Assembly (NCBI GenBank): GCA_036986135.1 | Contig: BTQZ01000040.1 | Location: 1 to 22,583 of the forward strand | Length of the DNA: 22,583 nucleotides | Source: JADFRG01 sp036986135 | Lineage (GTDB): Bacteria > Chloroflexota > Anaerolineae > Anaerolineales > E44-bin32 | Direction of reading: 5' to 3' | Shown here: positions 6,617 to 14,474 of the stretch, piece by piece | How positions within the stretch are numbered: the first letter of the stretch is position 1 | Layout of the letters: each line of letters begins with the position of its first letter | Notes under the pieces: model-generated | Told to the model about the DNA's origin: nothing | Databases searched by the model: none | The model's input: only the letters and a program-made list of their open reading frames with translations | Translations under genes and position numbers: made by a program

Positions 6617-8464
6617 TTATTCAACTTTAAGTGGCGCATCGCTGCAGAAACTGGCCCGATTCAGGCCGTCGTCGAGTGTGACACAGATGTAATATTCGCC
6701 GAGGGCAACAGAATTGGTGTCCCACTGGAAGGTTGCGCCATCACCGAGTCCCTGAAAACCCCGGAAGACGGCCGGCAGGAAGATGGTGCTTCCTCCCGTT
6801 GGGGTTGGAGGCGGAGCTGGCGCGTACTGCGAAGCCGGAGTCCAGGTACCGGGATCGCTTTGAGGATCCAGCGTATAGAAGTATGAGAAAGACTGGATAT
6901 CTTGAGGCGGCTTATTCAACGATATTTGGAACATGTAGGGGACACCACTTGAGACGCGGTCTACCTTGGAGAGTTTGACCCAGTCCAACTGCTGGCTCAT
7001 TGTGGTCCCAAGGGCATTCTCGTTCGGATCAAATCGCAGGCGCAGGATCGAATTCGAGGCTGACCATGAATTCGGTGCGCCGGCGCAATTGCCACTGTTC
7101 TGCTCCACAGAACCATTGAAGGCGTCAATTAGGTCGACCCAGTAGGTTTGCCAATCAACATCAAAGGGCATGTCCTGACTCACCAGGTGACACTCTCCCC
7201 CACCGCTGCCCGGTATGGTCCAGATCCAGCGGGTGATCATGCCCTCCGGTACGTTCTGAAGACTGCCCGCGGTGGAGAGGCGGAAACTCAGGTATCGATA
7301 GGCGCTTCCGGCTGCGATCTGCTGGGGCAGGTTGAGGTGGATTTGCGGATCGGATCCATTAGGTAGAGGCGCGGAATTCGTTTGCAGATTGATGACTCCG
7401 TTCGAGAAGCCAGCGCTTACATTCACAAGCTGGGTCACGTCGGTTCCGTCCTCGAAATCCCAGGAATTCCCGGCTTGTGTCGCGTAGTCCTCACCGCTCG
7501 ACGGCGAAGGTCTCACGAAGTTTGCGATCGGAGTCTGGTTGACTACCAGAGTCGAGGGGCTCGGAGCCGGTCCGGCGCAGCAGCCTGTCGGTCCTCCCAG
7601 CTGCACCGTGTACGTTCCCGGAGCTAAACCTTGCGTGTCGATTGACCCAGGAGAGGAAATCGCCGAATCCGTGATTCGAATCTGGCGGCTTTCGCCTTCC
7701 GGTTGAAGCCATACATAGTAGGATCCCGCAGGTGGAGACCACGTTACGGGTTCGCTGTTCGCAGAGCAATCGGTGAAGCGCACCCAGTCGATCTGAAAGT
7801 CGATGCCTGCCTGGAGCGTGGGGTCGACGCGTAAGCCGCGCCAAGCGGGCTGCGAATTCCAGCCGTCGCCCGCAAGGAAGTCCCCAACCAGATCCGCTTG
7901 ATACAGCCTCCACGAATGCGTCGGCTGGCCCCCGCCGGCTTCTGGATAGAGCTGAATGCCGACCGATTGACCCCAAGGTCCACTTTGGAGACGCTCATCC
8001 GAGAACCACAGGACTTGGAACTGATCCGGACCGCCGGGGATTTCGGCGGGTCCGGATTCTACCCGCATAGCGATGAACAGGCACCGATAGCCGGATGGAT
8101 CGATCGGGAATAGCTCGCCCACCTTCCCGATCAGCATCGCGGTCTCATAGCCTGGAAAGAGCGGGAAGAACTGCGCATCTTTGGTACCCGTTGAAGTTGC
8201 TGAGAAGATTCCACTCTGCACCTGAATGTTTTGAAGGTAGGAAGCTTGGCCCGATCGGTTCAGGTACTGAGAAACATCTGTGAATTCGGACATATCCCAC
8301 GGATCTCGGAGTTCTACAGTTGCAAAGTCGGGGGATTCAGCCACCGTCAGGGCGCCGTTTGCTGCCGGAGGTGCCGCCAATACCGAACCGGTAAGGAGCA
8401 GTAACGACATGGCTACAGCGCTCAAGACTGCCCATCTGATTGCTGTAGGCGTCGATTCTCTCAT
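6617..8464 (-). CDS. Secreted protein with two carbohydrate-binding-like modules and Ig-like domains
   Basis: I start this at the ATG at 8464 (615 residues), since it gives a signal peptide at residues 1-30 (basic N-terminus, hydrophobic core, V-L-A) and overlaps the stop of the upstream GT4 gene as ATGA. The mature part holds two similar jelly-roll-like modules. Each opens with W-D-(M/F)-x-(E/D)-x-T-D-V-(S/T)-Q and closes with (I/L)-D-W-V-(R/K), at roughly residues 52-230 and 330-500. Each is followed by an Ig/fibronectin-like beta segment. Near the C-terminus a Pro-rich linker leads to I-F-L-P-A-V-F-R, then a final strand block with W-D-T-N-S-V-A-L-G-E-Y-Y-I-C-V-T-L. No catalytic motif is evident. 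The coupling to a glycosyltransferase suggests a surface protein that binds or anchors the exported glycan. This is inference. Confidence 0.78.
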   Translation of the reverse strand: MRESTPTAIRWAVLSAVAMSLLLLTGSVLAAPPAANGALTVAESPDFATVELRDPWDMSEFTDVSQYLNRSGQASYLQNIQVQSGIFSATSTGTKDAQFFPLFPGYETAMLIGKVGELFPIDPSGYRCLFIAMRVESGPAEIPGGPDQFQVLWFSDERLQSGPWGQSVGIQLYPEAGGGQPTHSWRLYQADLVGDFLAGDGWNSQPAWRGLRVDPTLQAGIDFQIDWVRFTDCSANSEPVTWSPPAGSYYVWLQPEGESRQIRITDSAISSPGSIDTQGLAPGTYTVQLGGPTGCCAGPAPSPSTLVVNQTPIANFVRPSPSSGEDYATQAGNSWDFEDGTDVTQLVNVSAGFSNGVINLQTNSAPLPNGSDPQIHLNLPQQIAAGSAYRYLSFRLSTAGSLQNVPEGMITRWIWTIPGSGGGECHLVSQDMPFDVDWQTYWVDLIDAFNGSVEQNSGNCAGAPNSWSASNSILRLRFDPNENALGTTMSQQLDWVKLSKVDRVSSGVPYMFQISLNKPPQDIQSFSYFYTLDPQSDPGTWTPASQYAPAPPPTPTGGSTIFLPAVFRGFQGLGDGATFQWDTNSVALGEYYICVTLDDGLNRASFCSDAPLKVE

Positions 8465-9708
8465 TCGGGCCGATTGCGCTCCCTTAACGCTTCCTGGTAC
8501 ACCTCTCTGAACCGGCTCGCCACTTTTGGCCACGTAAAGTGCATCAGGACCTTGCGTTTGCCAGCCTCTCCCAGATCGCAAGCCCAATCCGGATTCTTGA
8601 GTAGCATGATGATTGCTTCTGCCAACATATCCTCGTCCTGATAATCGATCAATAGGCCGTCACGACCAGCTTCAATTACCGATGGCACAGCGCCGCGTCG
8701 ACAGCCAATCACTGGCTTACCACTTGCCCAAGCTTCCAGGTAGGCGATCCCAAAGGACTCAAAACCCGACGGGTAGGCAAATACATCCAGAGAGCCGAAT
8801 AACCAAGGCTTCTCTCCTTGTGGGAAGCTGTATCGCCGTGTAGTCTGCTGTTGATGGTGCTCTGGCCAGCTATCGATCCACCGATCGATCCTTATTGCAT
8901 AGTCCGTCCTAGATCCCGCTATCAGAAGCCGAGCCTCAGGGATCTCGATCCATACTCGTGGCATTGCCCGCAAGAGCGTGTCGACCCCTTTATGCCCTCC
9001 AATTTGGCCAATGAACCCTACAGTAGGGCCCGGATCCACCCCCAGGCGGCGCTTCGCCTCTGCCGCGCTAGTGCGCCCATAGGAATCGGGATCAACTCCC
9101 ACGCCTATAGTACGCACTCGCTGCTCCGAGGCACCACGCTCAAGCACATACTGCGCCTCATAAGACGTATTGGCGATGTAGCGGGAAGCCCTGGGGATCA
9201 TGCGGTAAATCATGGGGCGTTGAAAGCCCCAGTCATCTTCAGGATGGAGACCGCCGTGCAGAACCAATGGTCTATCGGATTGCCTGGCCCCGCGAGCGGC
9301 TGCGAACATGTGAAGAAGCGGAAACGAGGAGGCAGAAACGACATCCGCAGGGAACCGCCGGATGGCTTTGGCGAGGCCGGGGATAACCGGCCCCCCATAA
9401 AGCGCTCTGAGGTATTGATTGAGCGGCAGATTGAGACGGTACGCCACAACCTGCGGGAACCAAACTAGGCTACTAACCCTGCTAAGTACGGGGAAGCGCT
9501 GAATTCGCACACCGTCCCTCTCTTCCCACCCGCGCGTCATGCGAGGAGCACCAGGATTGTGGAATCCCTCGCCGTTATAGCAATCGGTAGTGAAGACCGT
9601 GACCTCGTCGCCAAATTGCGCGACAAGCTCTTCAGACACGCGCTGGATCAGGAGCTCAGTACCCCCGATCGCGGGATAGTAGCCCTGAGTTACATGCAGG
9701 ATCCGCAT
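8461..9708 (-). CDS. Family 4 glycosyltransferase (GT-B fold)
   Basis: A 415-residue protein of normal length for GT4. The N-terminal Rossmann half begins M-R-I-L-H-V-T-Q-G-Y-Y-P-A-I-G-G-T-E, the glycine-rich acceptor-side motif of the family. The C-terminal half starts near residue 228 with V-G-F-I-G-Q-I-G-G-H-K-G-V-D and carries the nucleotide-sugar motif E-x7-E (Glu317 and Glu325, in E-S-F-G-I-A-Y-L-E) followed by A-S-G-K-P-V-I-G. It should be a retaining cytoplasmic enzyme that extends a lipid-linked glycan. It starts 21 bases after the large fusion glycosyltransferase and its stop overlaps the start of the secreted protein (ATGA), so all three are probably on one message. No clear Shine-Dalgarno is visible. 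The sugar specificity is unknown. Confidence 0.9.
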   Translation of the reverse strand: MRILHVTQGYYPAIGGTELLIQRVSEELVAQFGDEVTVFTTDCYNGEGFHNPGAPRMTRGWEERDGVRIQRFPVLSRVSSLVWFPQVVAYRLNLPLNQYLRALYGGPVIPGLAKAIRRFPADVVSASSFPLLHMFAAARGARQSDRPLVLHGGLHPEDDWGFQRPMIYRMIPRASRYIANTSYEAQYVLERGASEQRVRTIGVGVDPDSYGRTSAAEAKRRLGVDPGPTVGFIGQIGGHKGVDTLLRAMPRVWIEIPEARLLIAGSRTDYAIRIDRWIDSWPEHHQQQTTRRYSFPQGEKPWLFGSLDVFAYPSGFESFGIAYLEAWASGKPVIGCRRGAVPSVIEAGRDGLLIDYQDEDMLAEAIIMLLKNPDWACDLGEAGKRKVLMHFTWPKVASRFREVYQEALRERNRPE

Positions 9709-9729
9709 TTTGGGGATTGTTGACCTTCG

Positions 9730-12483
9730 CTACAGGCGCCTTTGCGGTATGCGATTCCGCCTAAGCCGATGGTACCAATGCCGGAGACGCCAGCGAAGGT
9801 GGCTCGGGATACGCAGCAGCATGTGAATGAAGCCCTCGGCGCGCCATACAGCCATAACGCGCCCAATCGTCCCGGATCGCTCAGGATACTCCAACCGCAC
9901 GGCCCCTAACTCTCCAGGCCTATCCCAGTCCGGCGCATGCTGACCGTGCAAACAATATTCCAATAATGGCCTGACGACGCGCTGCCAATTGAAAGTTTCG
10001 CGTAGCGCATCGAATCCCGGCTCCGATGAAGCGAGAGGTGACTCAAGCATCTCGCAGAGAGCTTCTGCAACTGCGGACGTATCGTGAGGCGGGACCACCT
10101 TCCCCACGGCATACTCGCTCACCCATTCACTTACCACATCGCCTGAAGTAATCAGCACCGGTAACCTTGCCCAGAAGTAGTCCATCACACGAGTGCGAAT
10201 AGAGAAACGTGTCTCAATGTGCACCGGGTGAAGCGTCACTCCAACATTTGCCTCGGTCAAAAGGGACTCTCGCTCCTCGTAGGGAAGCCACTCGTAGAAG
10301 AAAACGGTCTCATCTTTCTCGGAAATCTCCTCTGCCAGCGCAACCGTCTTGGCAGCCATTTCATGCTCCGGCACACTTGGATTAGGATGCCTGGTTCCCA
10401 AGAAAACCAGCCGAGCCTGGGAGTATTGCTCCAGAACCTTCGGCCAGGCCTCGACGAGCGTCAATGGATCAAGCCAGTTCCAAATGCCTCCACCCCAAAG
10501 TACGATCGGGGTCTTATCGGTGAATGCGGGGTGTATTCCGCGCAGGAATGGCGTTCGTTTCGGTTCCCGCTTCGGAAATCCGATGCCAACAACATCGATT
10601 AAGCTGCGTAGGCTAGCATCATCGCCAAAGGTGCTCGGATTGATCCGCCGATTCGCGCCAAGCACGCCCAACCAAAAGTCACGCTGACGCTCGCTGCCAC
10701 AAATGAAGTAATCGCCCAGCATAGCCAATCGGTTAGTGACTTCAACTGCGTGACGGTTGAGATTATCTTGAGTGTCGGTCGGTTCCGTCGCGTAATAGTG
10801 AAGATTCTCCAAAAAGAAAGGATCATACAAGTCCACGACGAGTCGTCTTTTGGTCTCTTCCAAGAATGGAAACTTTTCCACCATATATCCTGATATCAGC
10901 GCGATGTCAGCATTTTCCACTAAGAGCTTTAGCGACTCGGGCCGATCTTCCCAGTACTGGACCATTCGGAGGCCGGGTAATTGAAGGGATGTCGCCGATG
11001 GTATTGCAAGTGTTACCTCCAGCTCCTCTTTCAGCGCGCGCGCCATTTCCAGGTACCGAACGCCGGGTCCGGCCATCTTGGTGTCCACGACATCGTTGCT
11101 GACGATTAAAAAATGCGGGCGTCGCTCGGAGACCGCAAACTCAGGCATGGCACTCGTCCTTTGAGAGAGAATCAAGGAAAGATACTCGGATTGCACACGG
11201 GACCAAGTCAATTCAGGGTAGCTTCTCCACAGCCTGCGACCGGGAAGTTGATTCTGCAATTCATAAACCTCCGTCTCCGGGCGAACGCGTCGTGCCTGCA
11301 GGCCTCGTCGCTGAGGGATGATATCTGGGAGATCACGGATGAGCTTGAGCCATGCGTGCACATAAGCCCTTCCAATCCCCAAGTCCCTCTTTGCTACCGC
11401 TACGATAAGATTCCGCACATCTTCGTTCAGGTAATTCCAAAGGAATCTTGCCGCGAACCGAGGTTGCAATAGCTTAACTGCAAATCGCAAGCGCCCATAT
11501 GCCACGTTACGCAGCTTGAATGGCGTGAGGCCTTTATCGTCGCCTCCCTCCCGCCCACCAAAGGCATGGTAAACGACAGCATGGGGCGCCGCGGCGATGG
11601 AGTATCCAAGCAGTCTGGCGCGATAGCACCATTCGCTGTCCTCGTAGTACATCGGAAATCCCTCATCAACTGGACCTACTTCCTCCCAAGCAGATCGCAC
11701 GATGAGGGCAGCTGCGAAGCATGCTGAAGGTACTTCCCGCATGCTAGCAAACTGCCCTAAGTCAAGATGGCCGATGCCAACATCTGATCCCCAGGATGTG
11801 GAATCCACTCGGTTTCCCAAGCCATTAAGGAAGCTCGGCGCCCACCAAAGCTTAAGTTTCGCCGCGACCGCAGCACAGGTGACAGAAGCCTTCGCTGCAT
11901 CGAGCATGTGTGCCAATGCATCTGGCTCGAGACGGACATCCTGGTTCAAAAGCAGGATGTATACCCCCTCCGCATTAGATATGCCTTGGTTAATTGCGGC
12001 AGCCAACGACTGCGTCTTCGCCAGCCGCAGCGCATTCACTTGAGGATAATCTCGCCTTAACCATTGCATCGTGTCGTCCGAGGAGCCGTTATCGACGACG
12101 ATCACTTCGAGTGGCGAGTGCGTTTGTGCAAGAAGCGACGGGATGCATTCTTCCAACCAGCCCTTGCCATTGTGGGCGACGATCACGGCCGAGACCAGAT
12201 CCCCGCGTGTCGGGTCCGGAATCTTTCGGCTGAGGACCTTGTCGTGACGCCGCAAAAGCCCAGCTTGCGCTAGGCATGCGAGTGCCGCTCGGATAGTGTC
12301 GGCCGGTTGCGCCTCGAGATCTGGTGCGGCTAGGCAAGCCTCGAGGCTCCGTCCATCAGCATATCTCCATAGCTCGAGCAGCGCCTGATCAACTGCGACC
12401 TTGCCGCCCTGCGACGTGACAAGAGCGGGGCGACCGAGCTCATCATCTTCCCTTACATCTGATGGGATCGAGTAGGAAATCAT
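9730..12483 (-). CDS. Three-domain glycosyltransferase: PqqD-like, GT2 and GT4
   Basis: A 917-residue fusion. Residues about 15-80 look like a PqqD-type winged-helix domain: a short beta part, then V-D-Q-A-L-L-E-L-W-R-Y-A-D-G-R-S-L and A-L-A-C-L-A-Q-A-G-L-L-R-R. Residues about 97-310 are a GT2 domain (S-A-V-I-V-A-H-N-G, E-V-I-V-V-D-N-G-S-S-D-D-T, L-L-L-N-Q-D-V at the metal site, and Y-Y-E-D-S-E-W-C-Y-R-A-R). From about 457 a GT4-like GT-B domain follows (F-L-I-V-S-N-D-V-V, A-G-P-G-V-R-Y-L-E-M-A-R-A-L, later V-L-W-G-G-G-I-W-N-W and a C-terminal nucleotide-sugar half). The C-terminal 30 residues are very Arg-rich. It probably adds two different sugars or linkages in sequence. It opens a second transcription block after a 180-base gap, followed by the GT4 gene. 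PqqD-like domains usually bind peptides; why one sits on this enzyme is not known. Confidence 0.85.
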   Translation of the reverse strand: MISYSIPSDVREDDELGRPALVTSQGGKVAVDQALLELWRYADGRSLEACLAAPDLEAQPADTIRAALACLAQAGLLRRHDKVLSRKIPDPTRGDLVSAVIVAHNGKGWLEECIPSLLAQTHSPLEVIVVDNGSSDDTMQWLRRDYPQVNALRLAKTQSLAAAINQGISNAEGVYILLLNQDVRLEPDALAHMLDAAKASVTCAAVAAKLKLWWAPSFLNGLGNRVDSTSWGSDVGIGHLDLGQFASMREVPSACFAAALIVRSAWEEVGPVDEGFPMYYEDSEWCYRARLLGYSIAAAPHAVVYHAFGGREGGDDKGLTPFKLRNVAYGRLRFAVKLLQPRFAARFLWNYLNEDVRNLIVAVAKRDLGIGRAYVHAWLKLIRDLPDIIPQRRGLQARRVRPETEVYELQNQLPGRRLWRSYPELTWSRVQSEYLSLILSQRTSAMPEFAVSERRPHFLIVSNDVVDTKMAGPGVRYLEMARALKEELEVTLAIPSATSLQLPGLRMVQYWEDRPESLKLLVENADIALISGYMVEKFPFLEETKRRLVVDLYDPFFLENLHYYATEPTDTQDNLNRHAVEVTNRLAMLGDYFICGSERQRDFWLGVLGANRRINPSTFGDDASLRSLIDVVGIGFPKREPKRTPFLRGIHPAFTDKTPIVLWGGGIWNWLDPLTLVEAWPKVLEQYSQARLVFLGTRHPNPSVPEHEMAAKTVALAEEISEKDETVFFYEWLPYEERESLLTEANVGVTLHPVHIETRFSIRTRVMDYFWARLPVLITSGDVVSEWVSEYAVGKVVPPHDTSAVAEALCEMLESPLASSEPGFDALRETFNWQRVVRPLLEYCLHGQHAPDWDRPGELGAVRLEYPERSGTIGRVMAVWRAEGFIHMLLRIPSHLRWRLRHWYHRLRRNRIPQRRL

Positions 12484-12663
12484 ATCGACCGATATAAAGA
12501 TCCTAGGATTTCACAGAGTCGATATGGGAACAGAGCTTGTAATCTCTGCCGCTCAAGGCTAGGAATCAATCTGAAGCGTCGCGGAGAGGCTGGAGAGTCA
12601 TGCGTGAGACTCAGGATCGGTGCCCTTAAGGGAGCCAGATTCAATTCGCGAGTCGATCCATCA
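12484..12663 (-). other. 180-base leader between the two gene blocks, with palindromes
   Basis: This is the largest gap inside the minus-strand cluster and likely separates two transcripts. It holds a perfect 10-base palindrome CCCTTAAGGG (12623-12632) flanked by GG/CC that can extend the stem with mismatches. A small hairpin on the minus strand, ATATC-GGTC-GATAT, overlaps the start codon of the fusion glycosyltransferase. No convincing -35/-10 pair or T-tract terminator was found. Confidence 0.3.
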
Positions 12664-13554
12664 CTAACGAGGAGGCTTCCTATTGAGTCCCGGGAGGAAT
12701 AGCCGCTCTCGCCTACTTCCCTGAGGGAGCACGAATAAACGCATTTGCTGTACTTTCTCCATGAGACGCCAGCTCGGGCTGCTCAAGACCGAGTTGAGGT
12801 GGGCGCTTAAGTCCTCAGCCCTCTGGCGATTCTCCTCTGCGAGCGCAGATCGATCCTTAATGGTCTCCTCATGAGATGCCAACTGATTCCGCATTTCAAC
12901 TGTCGCAACTCTCAGATCCGAGTTTTCTTTCCAGAGCTCCCAATACCTACGCTCATATTCGCGTATCAGCCGAGATAGCGATTCTTTCCTTTTGCGAAAT
13001 CTGGCGGCCCACGGAGTGATGAACGATGCATCGAAATCCACGTCGCGATAGTAGCTCAAGCGCGCCAACGATTCTGCCCAGTATTCTGGAGGCTGTACGT
13101 TAAAGTGCGTCGCTTCTCCATAGTCGTAGGGCGTAGAGGAAAAGAGGATGTCATCGGTGTGTCCGCAGAGATTGGCAATGGCCTGTTGGGATTCGCCAGG
13201 TTGCAGATGTTCCAGAACCTCAATGCAGACTATGAGGTCATATGATTGAGGCAGTGGATCCGTGACTGATCCAACCCAGCAGTACTCCTTGACGTCCTCG
13301 TGCACTCGATCAATCGCGTATTCCGAGATGTCTATCCCATATGCTTCGACGCCGCGCTCCCTCAAGGCCTCCACAAGAAAACCCATAGCGCATCCAGCAT
13401 CGAGCACGGTCTTTGGCTGAATGTCGCTGACGATCCGATCGGCAATTGACCCGAAGAACTCCAACCATTCCTTATCGCGCCGGTAGGGACGACCGCATCC
13501 ATGGGAAAAATAGTAGGCGTCAAAGAGCTCGGTGTCCGTCCGGTCGCCGGACAT
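12664..13554 (-). CDS. SAM methyltransferase with C-terminal coiled coil
   Basis: A 296-residue protein, started at the ATG at 13554 because that codon overlaps the rfbD stop (TGATG). The longer frame upstream only runs through rfbD. Class I methyltransferase features are motif I V-L-D-A-G-C-A-M-G (50-58), an acidic residue after the next strand (Y-G-I-D-I-S-E) and L-I-V-C-I-E-V-L-E-H-L (107-117), then S-S-T-P-Y-D-Y. Residues about 187-255 are charged, helical and heptad-like (R-L-I-R-E-Y-E-R-R-Y-W-E-L-W-K-E-N and similar), a likely coiled coil. S-S-P-S-W-R-L (258-264) and a basic tail follow, a motif often seen at the ends of polysaccharide enzymes. It is the last gene of the dTDP-rhamnose/ABC exporter operon. 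It may methylate the glycan, possibly as a chain-end cap; the acceptor is not known. Confidence 0.83.
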   Translation of the reverse strand: MSGDRTDTELFDAYYFSHGCGRPYRRDKEWLEFFGSIADRIVSDIQPKTVLDAGCAMGFLVEALRERGVEAYGIDISEYAIDRVHEDVKEYCWVGSVTDPLPQSYDLIVCIEVLEHLQPGESQQAIANLCGHTDDILFSSTPYDYGEATHFNVQPPEYWAESLARLSYYRDVDFDASFITPWAARFRKRKESLSRLIREYERRYWELWKENSDLRVATVEMRNQLASHEETIKDRSALAEENRQRAEDLSAHLNSVLSSPSWRLMEKVQQMRLFVLPQGSRRERLFLPGLNRKPPR

Positions 13555-14435
13555 CAATCGCCACCCATCGCCAGCGCCAGGGCGGCTTGCCAATCCGGAA
13601 TTTGCAATCCGAAAGCCTCTTCGAAACGATCGCAGGACAGGGCGGAGTAGGCGGGGCGTCGTGCCAACGTTGGAAACTCCTCGGCTTGGGCCGGGCGTAT
13701 CTCTTCCACTGAGTGGTGATCGTTGCCAGGATCGAGATCCAGAATGGACTTCGCCCAGTCGAACCGACTCGCCGCTCCTTTCCCCGCAAGATGATAAATG
13801 CCTGATCGCTCCTGCAGCCACCCGAGCACGTCGTCTCTTCCTTTTGCCAACACAAGTGCCGTGATTTCAGCCAGCACACGACTCCAGGTTGGGCTCCCCA
13901 CCTGATCTGAGACGATGCGAAGAGTTTTCTGGGTACCTGCCCACCTCAGCGCCTTCATTACAAAGTTATCCCGACGAAGGCCATACACCCAGCTCGTGCG
14001 CAGGATCAGGTAGTTGCCGCCTACTTGCTCTATCGCCTGCTCGCCTTCCAGCTTGCTCTTTCCGTATTGGCTAAGCGGATTTGGGGCATCGGTTTCCACG
14101 TAAGGCGCGCCTTTCGTCCCATCGAACACATAATCCGTCGAGTAGTGGATGAGCGCCGCGCCCTGCTTCAGCGCCTGTTCTGCCATCATCGCAGGTGCGC
14201 GCGCGTTTACGGCCATAGCAAGCTCTGACTCTTCCTCTGCTCGGTCAACCGCAGTATAGGCAGCTGCGTTTACGATAATTTCCGGCTGCTTGCGGCGCAG
14301 CACATCGCGGATCTGCTGTGTGTGCGCGAGATCAAGCTCGTCCGAACCGAGAGCAACCACCTCGCCCAGGGGCGCTAGCGTGCGCTGCAGTTCCCAGCCA
14401 ATCTGACCATTCTTCCCAAATAGCAGGATCTTCAT
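13554..14435 (-). CDS. rfbD: dTDP-4-dehydrorhamnose reductase
   Basis: A 293-residue protein of normal family length that performs the last step of dTDP-L-rhamnose synthesis, the NAD(P)H-dependent reduction of dTDP-4-keto-rhamnose. It shows the Rossmann motif G-K-N-G-Q-I-G (7-13), N-A-A-A-Y-T-A-V-D (56-64), S-T-D-Y-V-F-D-G (99-106) and the catalytic Tyr124-x3-Lys128 (Y-G-K-S-K), with L-R-T-S-W-V-Y-G following. It begins 39 bases after rfbA and its TGA shares a base with the ATG of the methyltransferase (TGATG), so the two are probably translationally coupled. Nothing in it looks damaged. Confidence 0.96.
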   Translation of the reverse strand: MKILLFGKNGQIGWELQRTLAPLGEVVALGSDELDLAHTQQIRDVLRRKQPEIIVNAAAYTAVDRAEEESELAMAVNARAPAMMAEQALKQGAALIHYSTDYVFDGTKGAPYVETDAPNPLSQYGKSKLEGEQAIEQVGGNYLILRTSWVYGLRRDNFVMKALRWAGTQKTLRIVSDQVGSPTWSRVLAEITALVLAKGRDDVLGWLQERSGIYHLAGKGAASRFDWAKSILDLDPGNDHHSVEEIRPAQAEEFPTLARRPAYSALSCDRFEEAFGLQIPDWQAALALAMGGD

Positions 14436-14474
14436 TGGGATTCTGCTGCGCGCTGAGGGCTCACCCTCAGGGCG

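Noticed and set aside
12664..12700. F-L-P-G near the C-terminus of the coiled-coil methyltransferase as another IFLP tail
   Set aside because: The residues after F-L-P are G-L-N-R-K in a basic tail, not hydrophobic plus Arg, and the protein has no signal peptide.
13268..13288. Promoter-like words inside the methyltransferase gene
   Set aside because: Isolated AT-poor matches without a paired -10 box, inside a tightly coupled operon.
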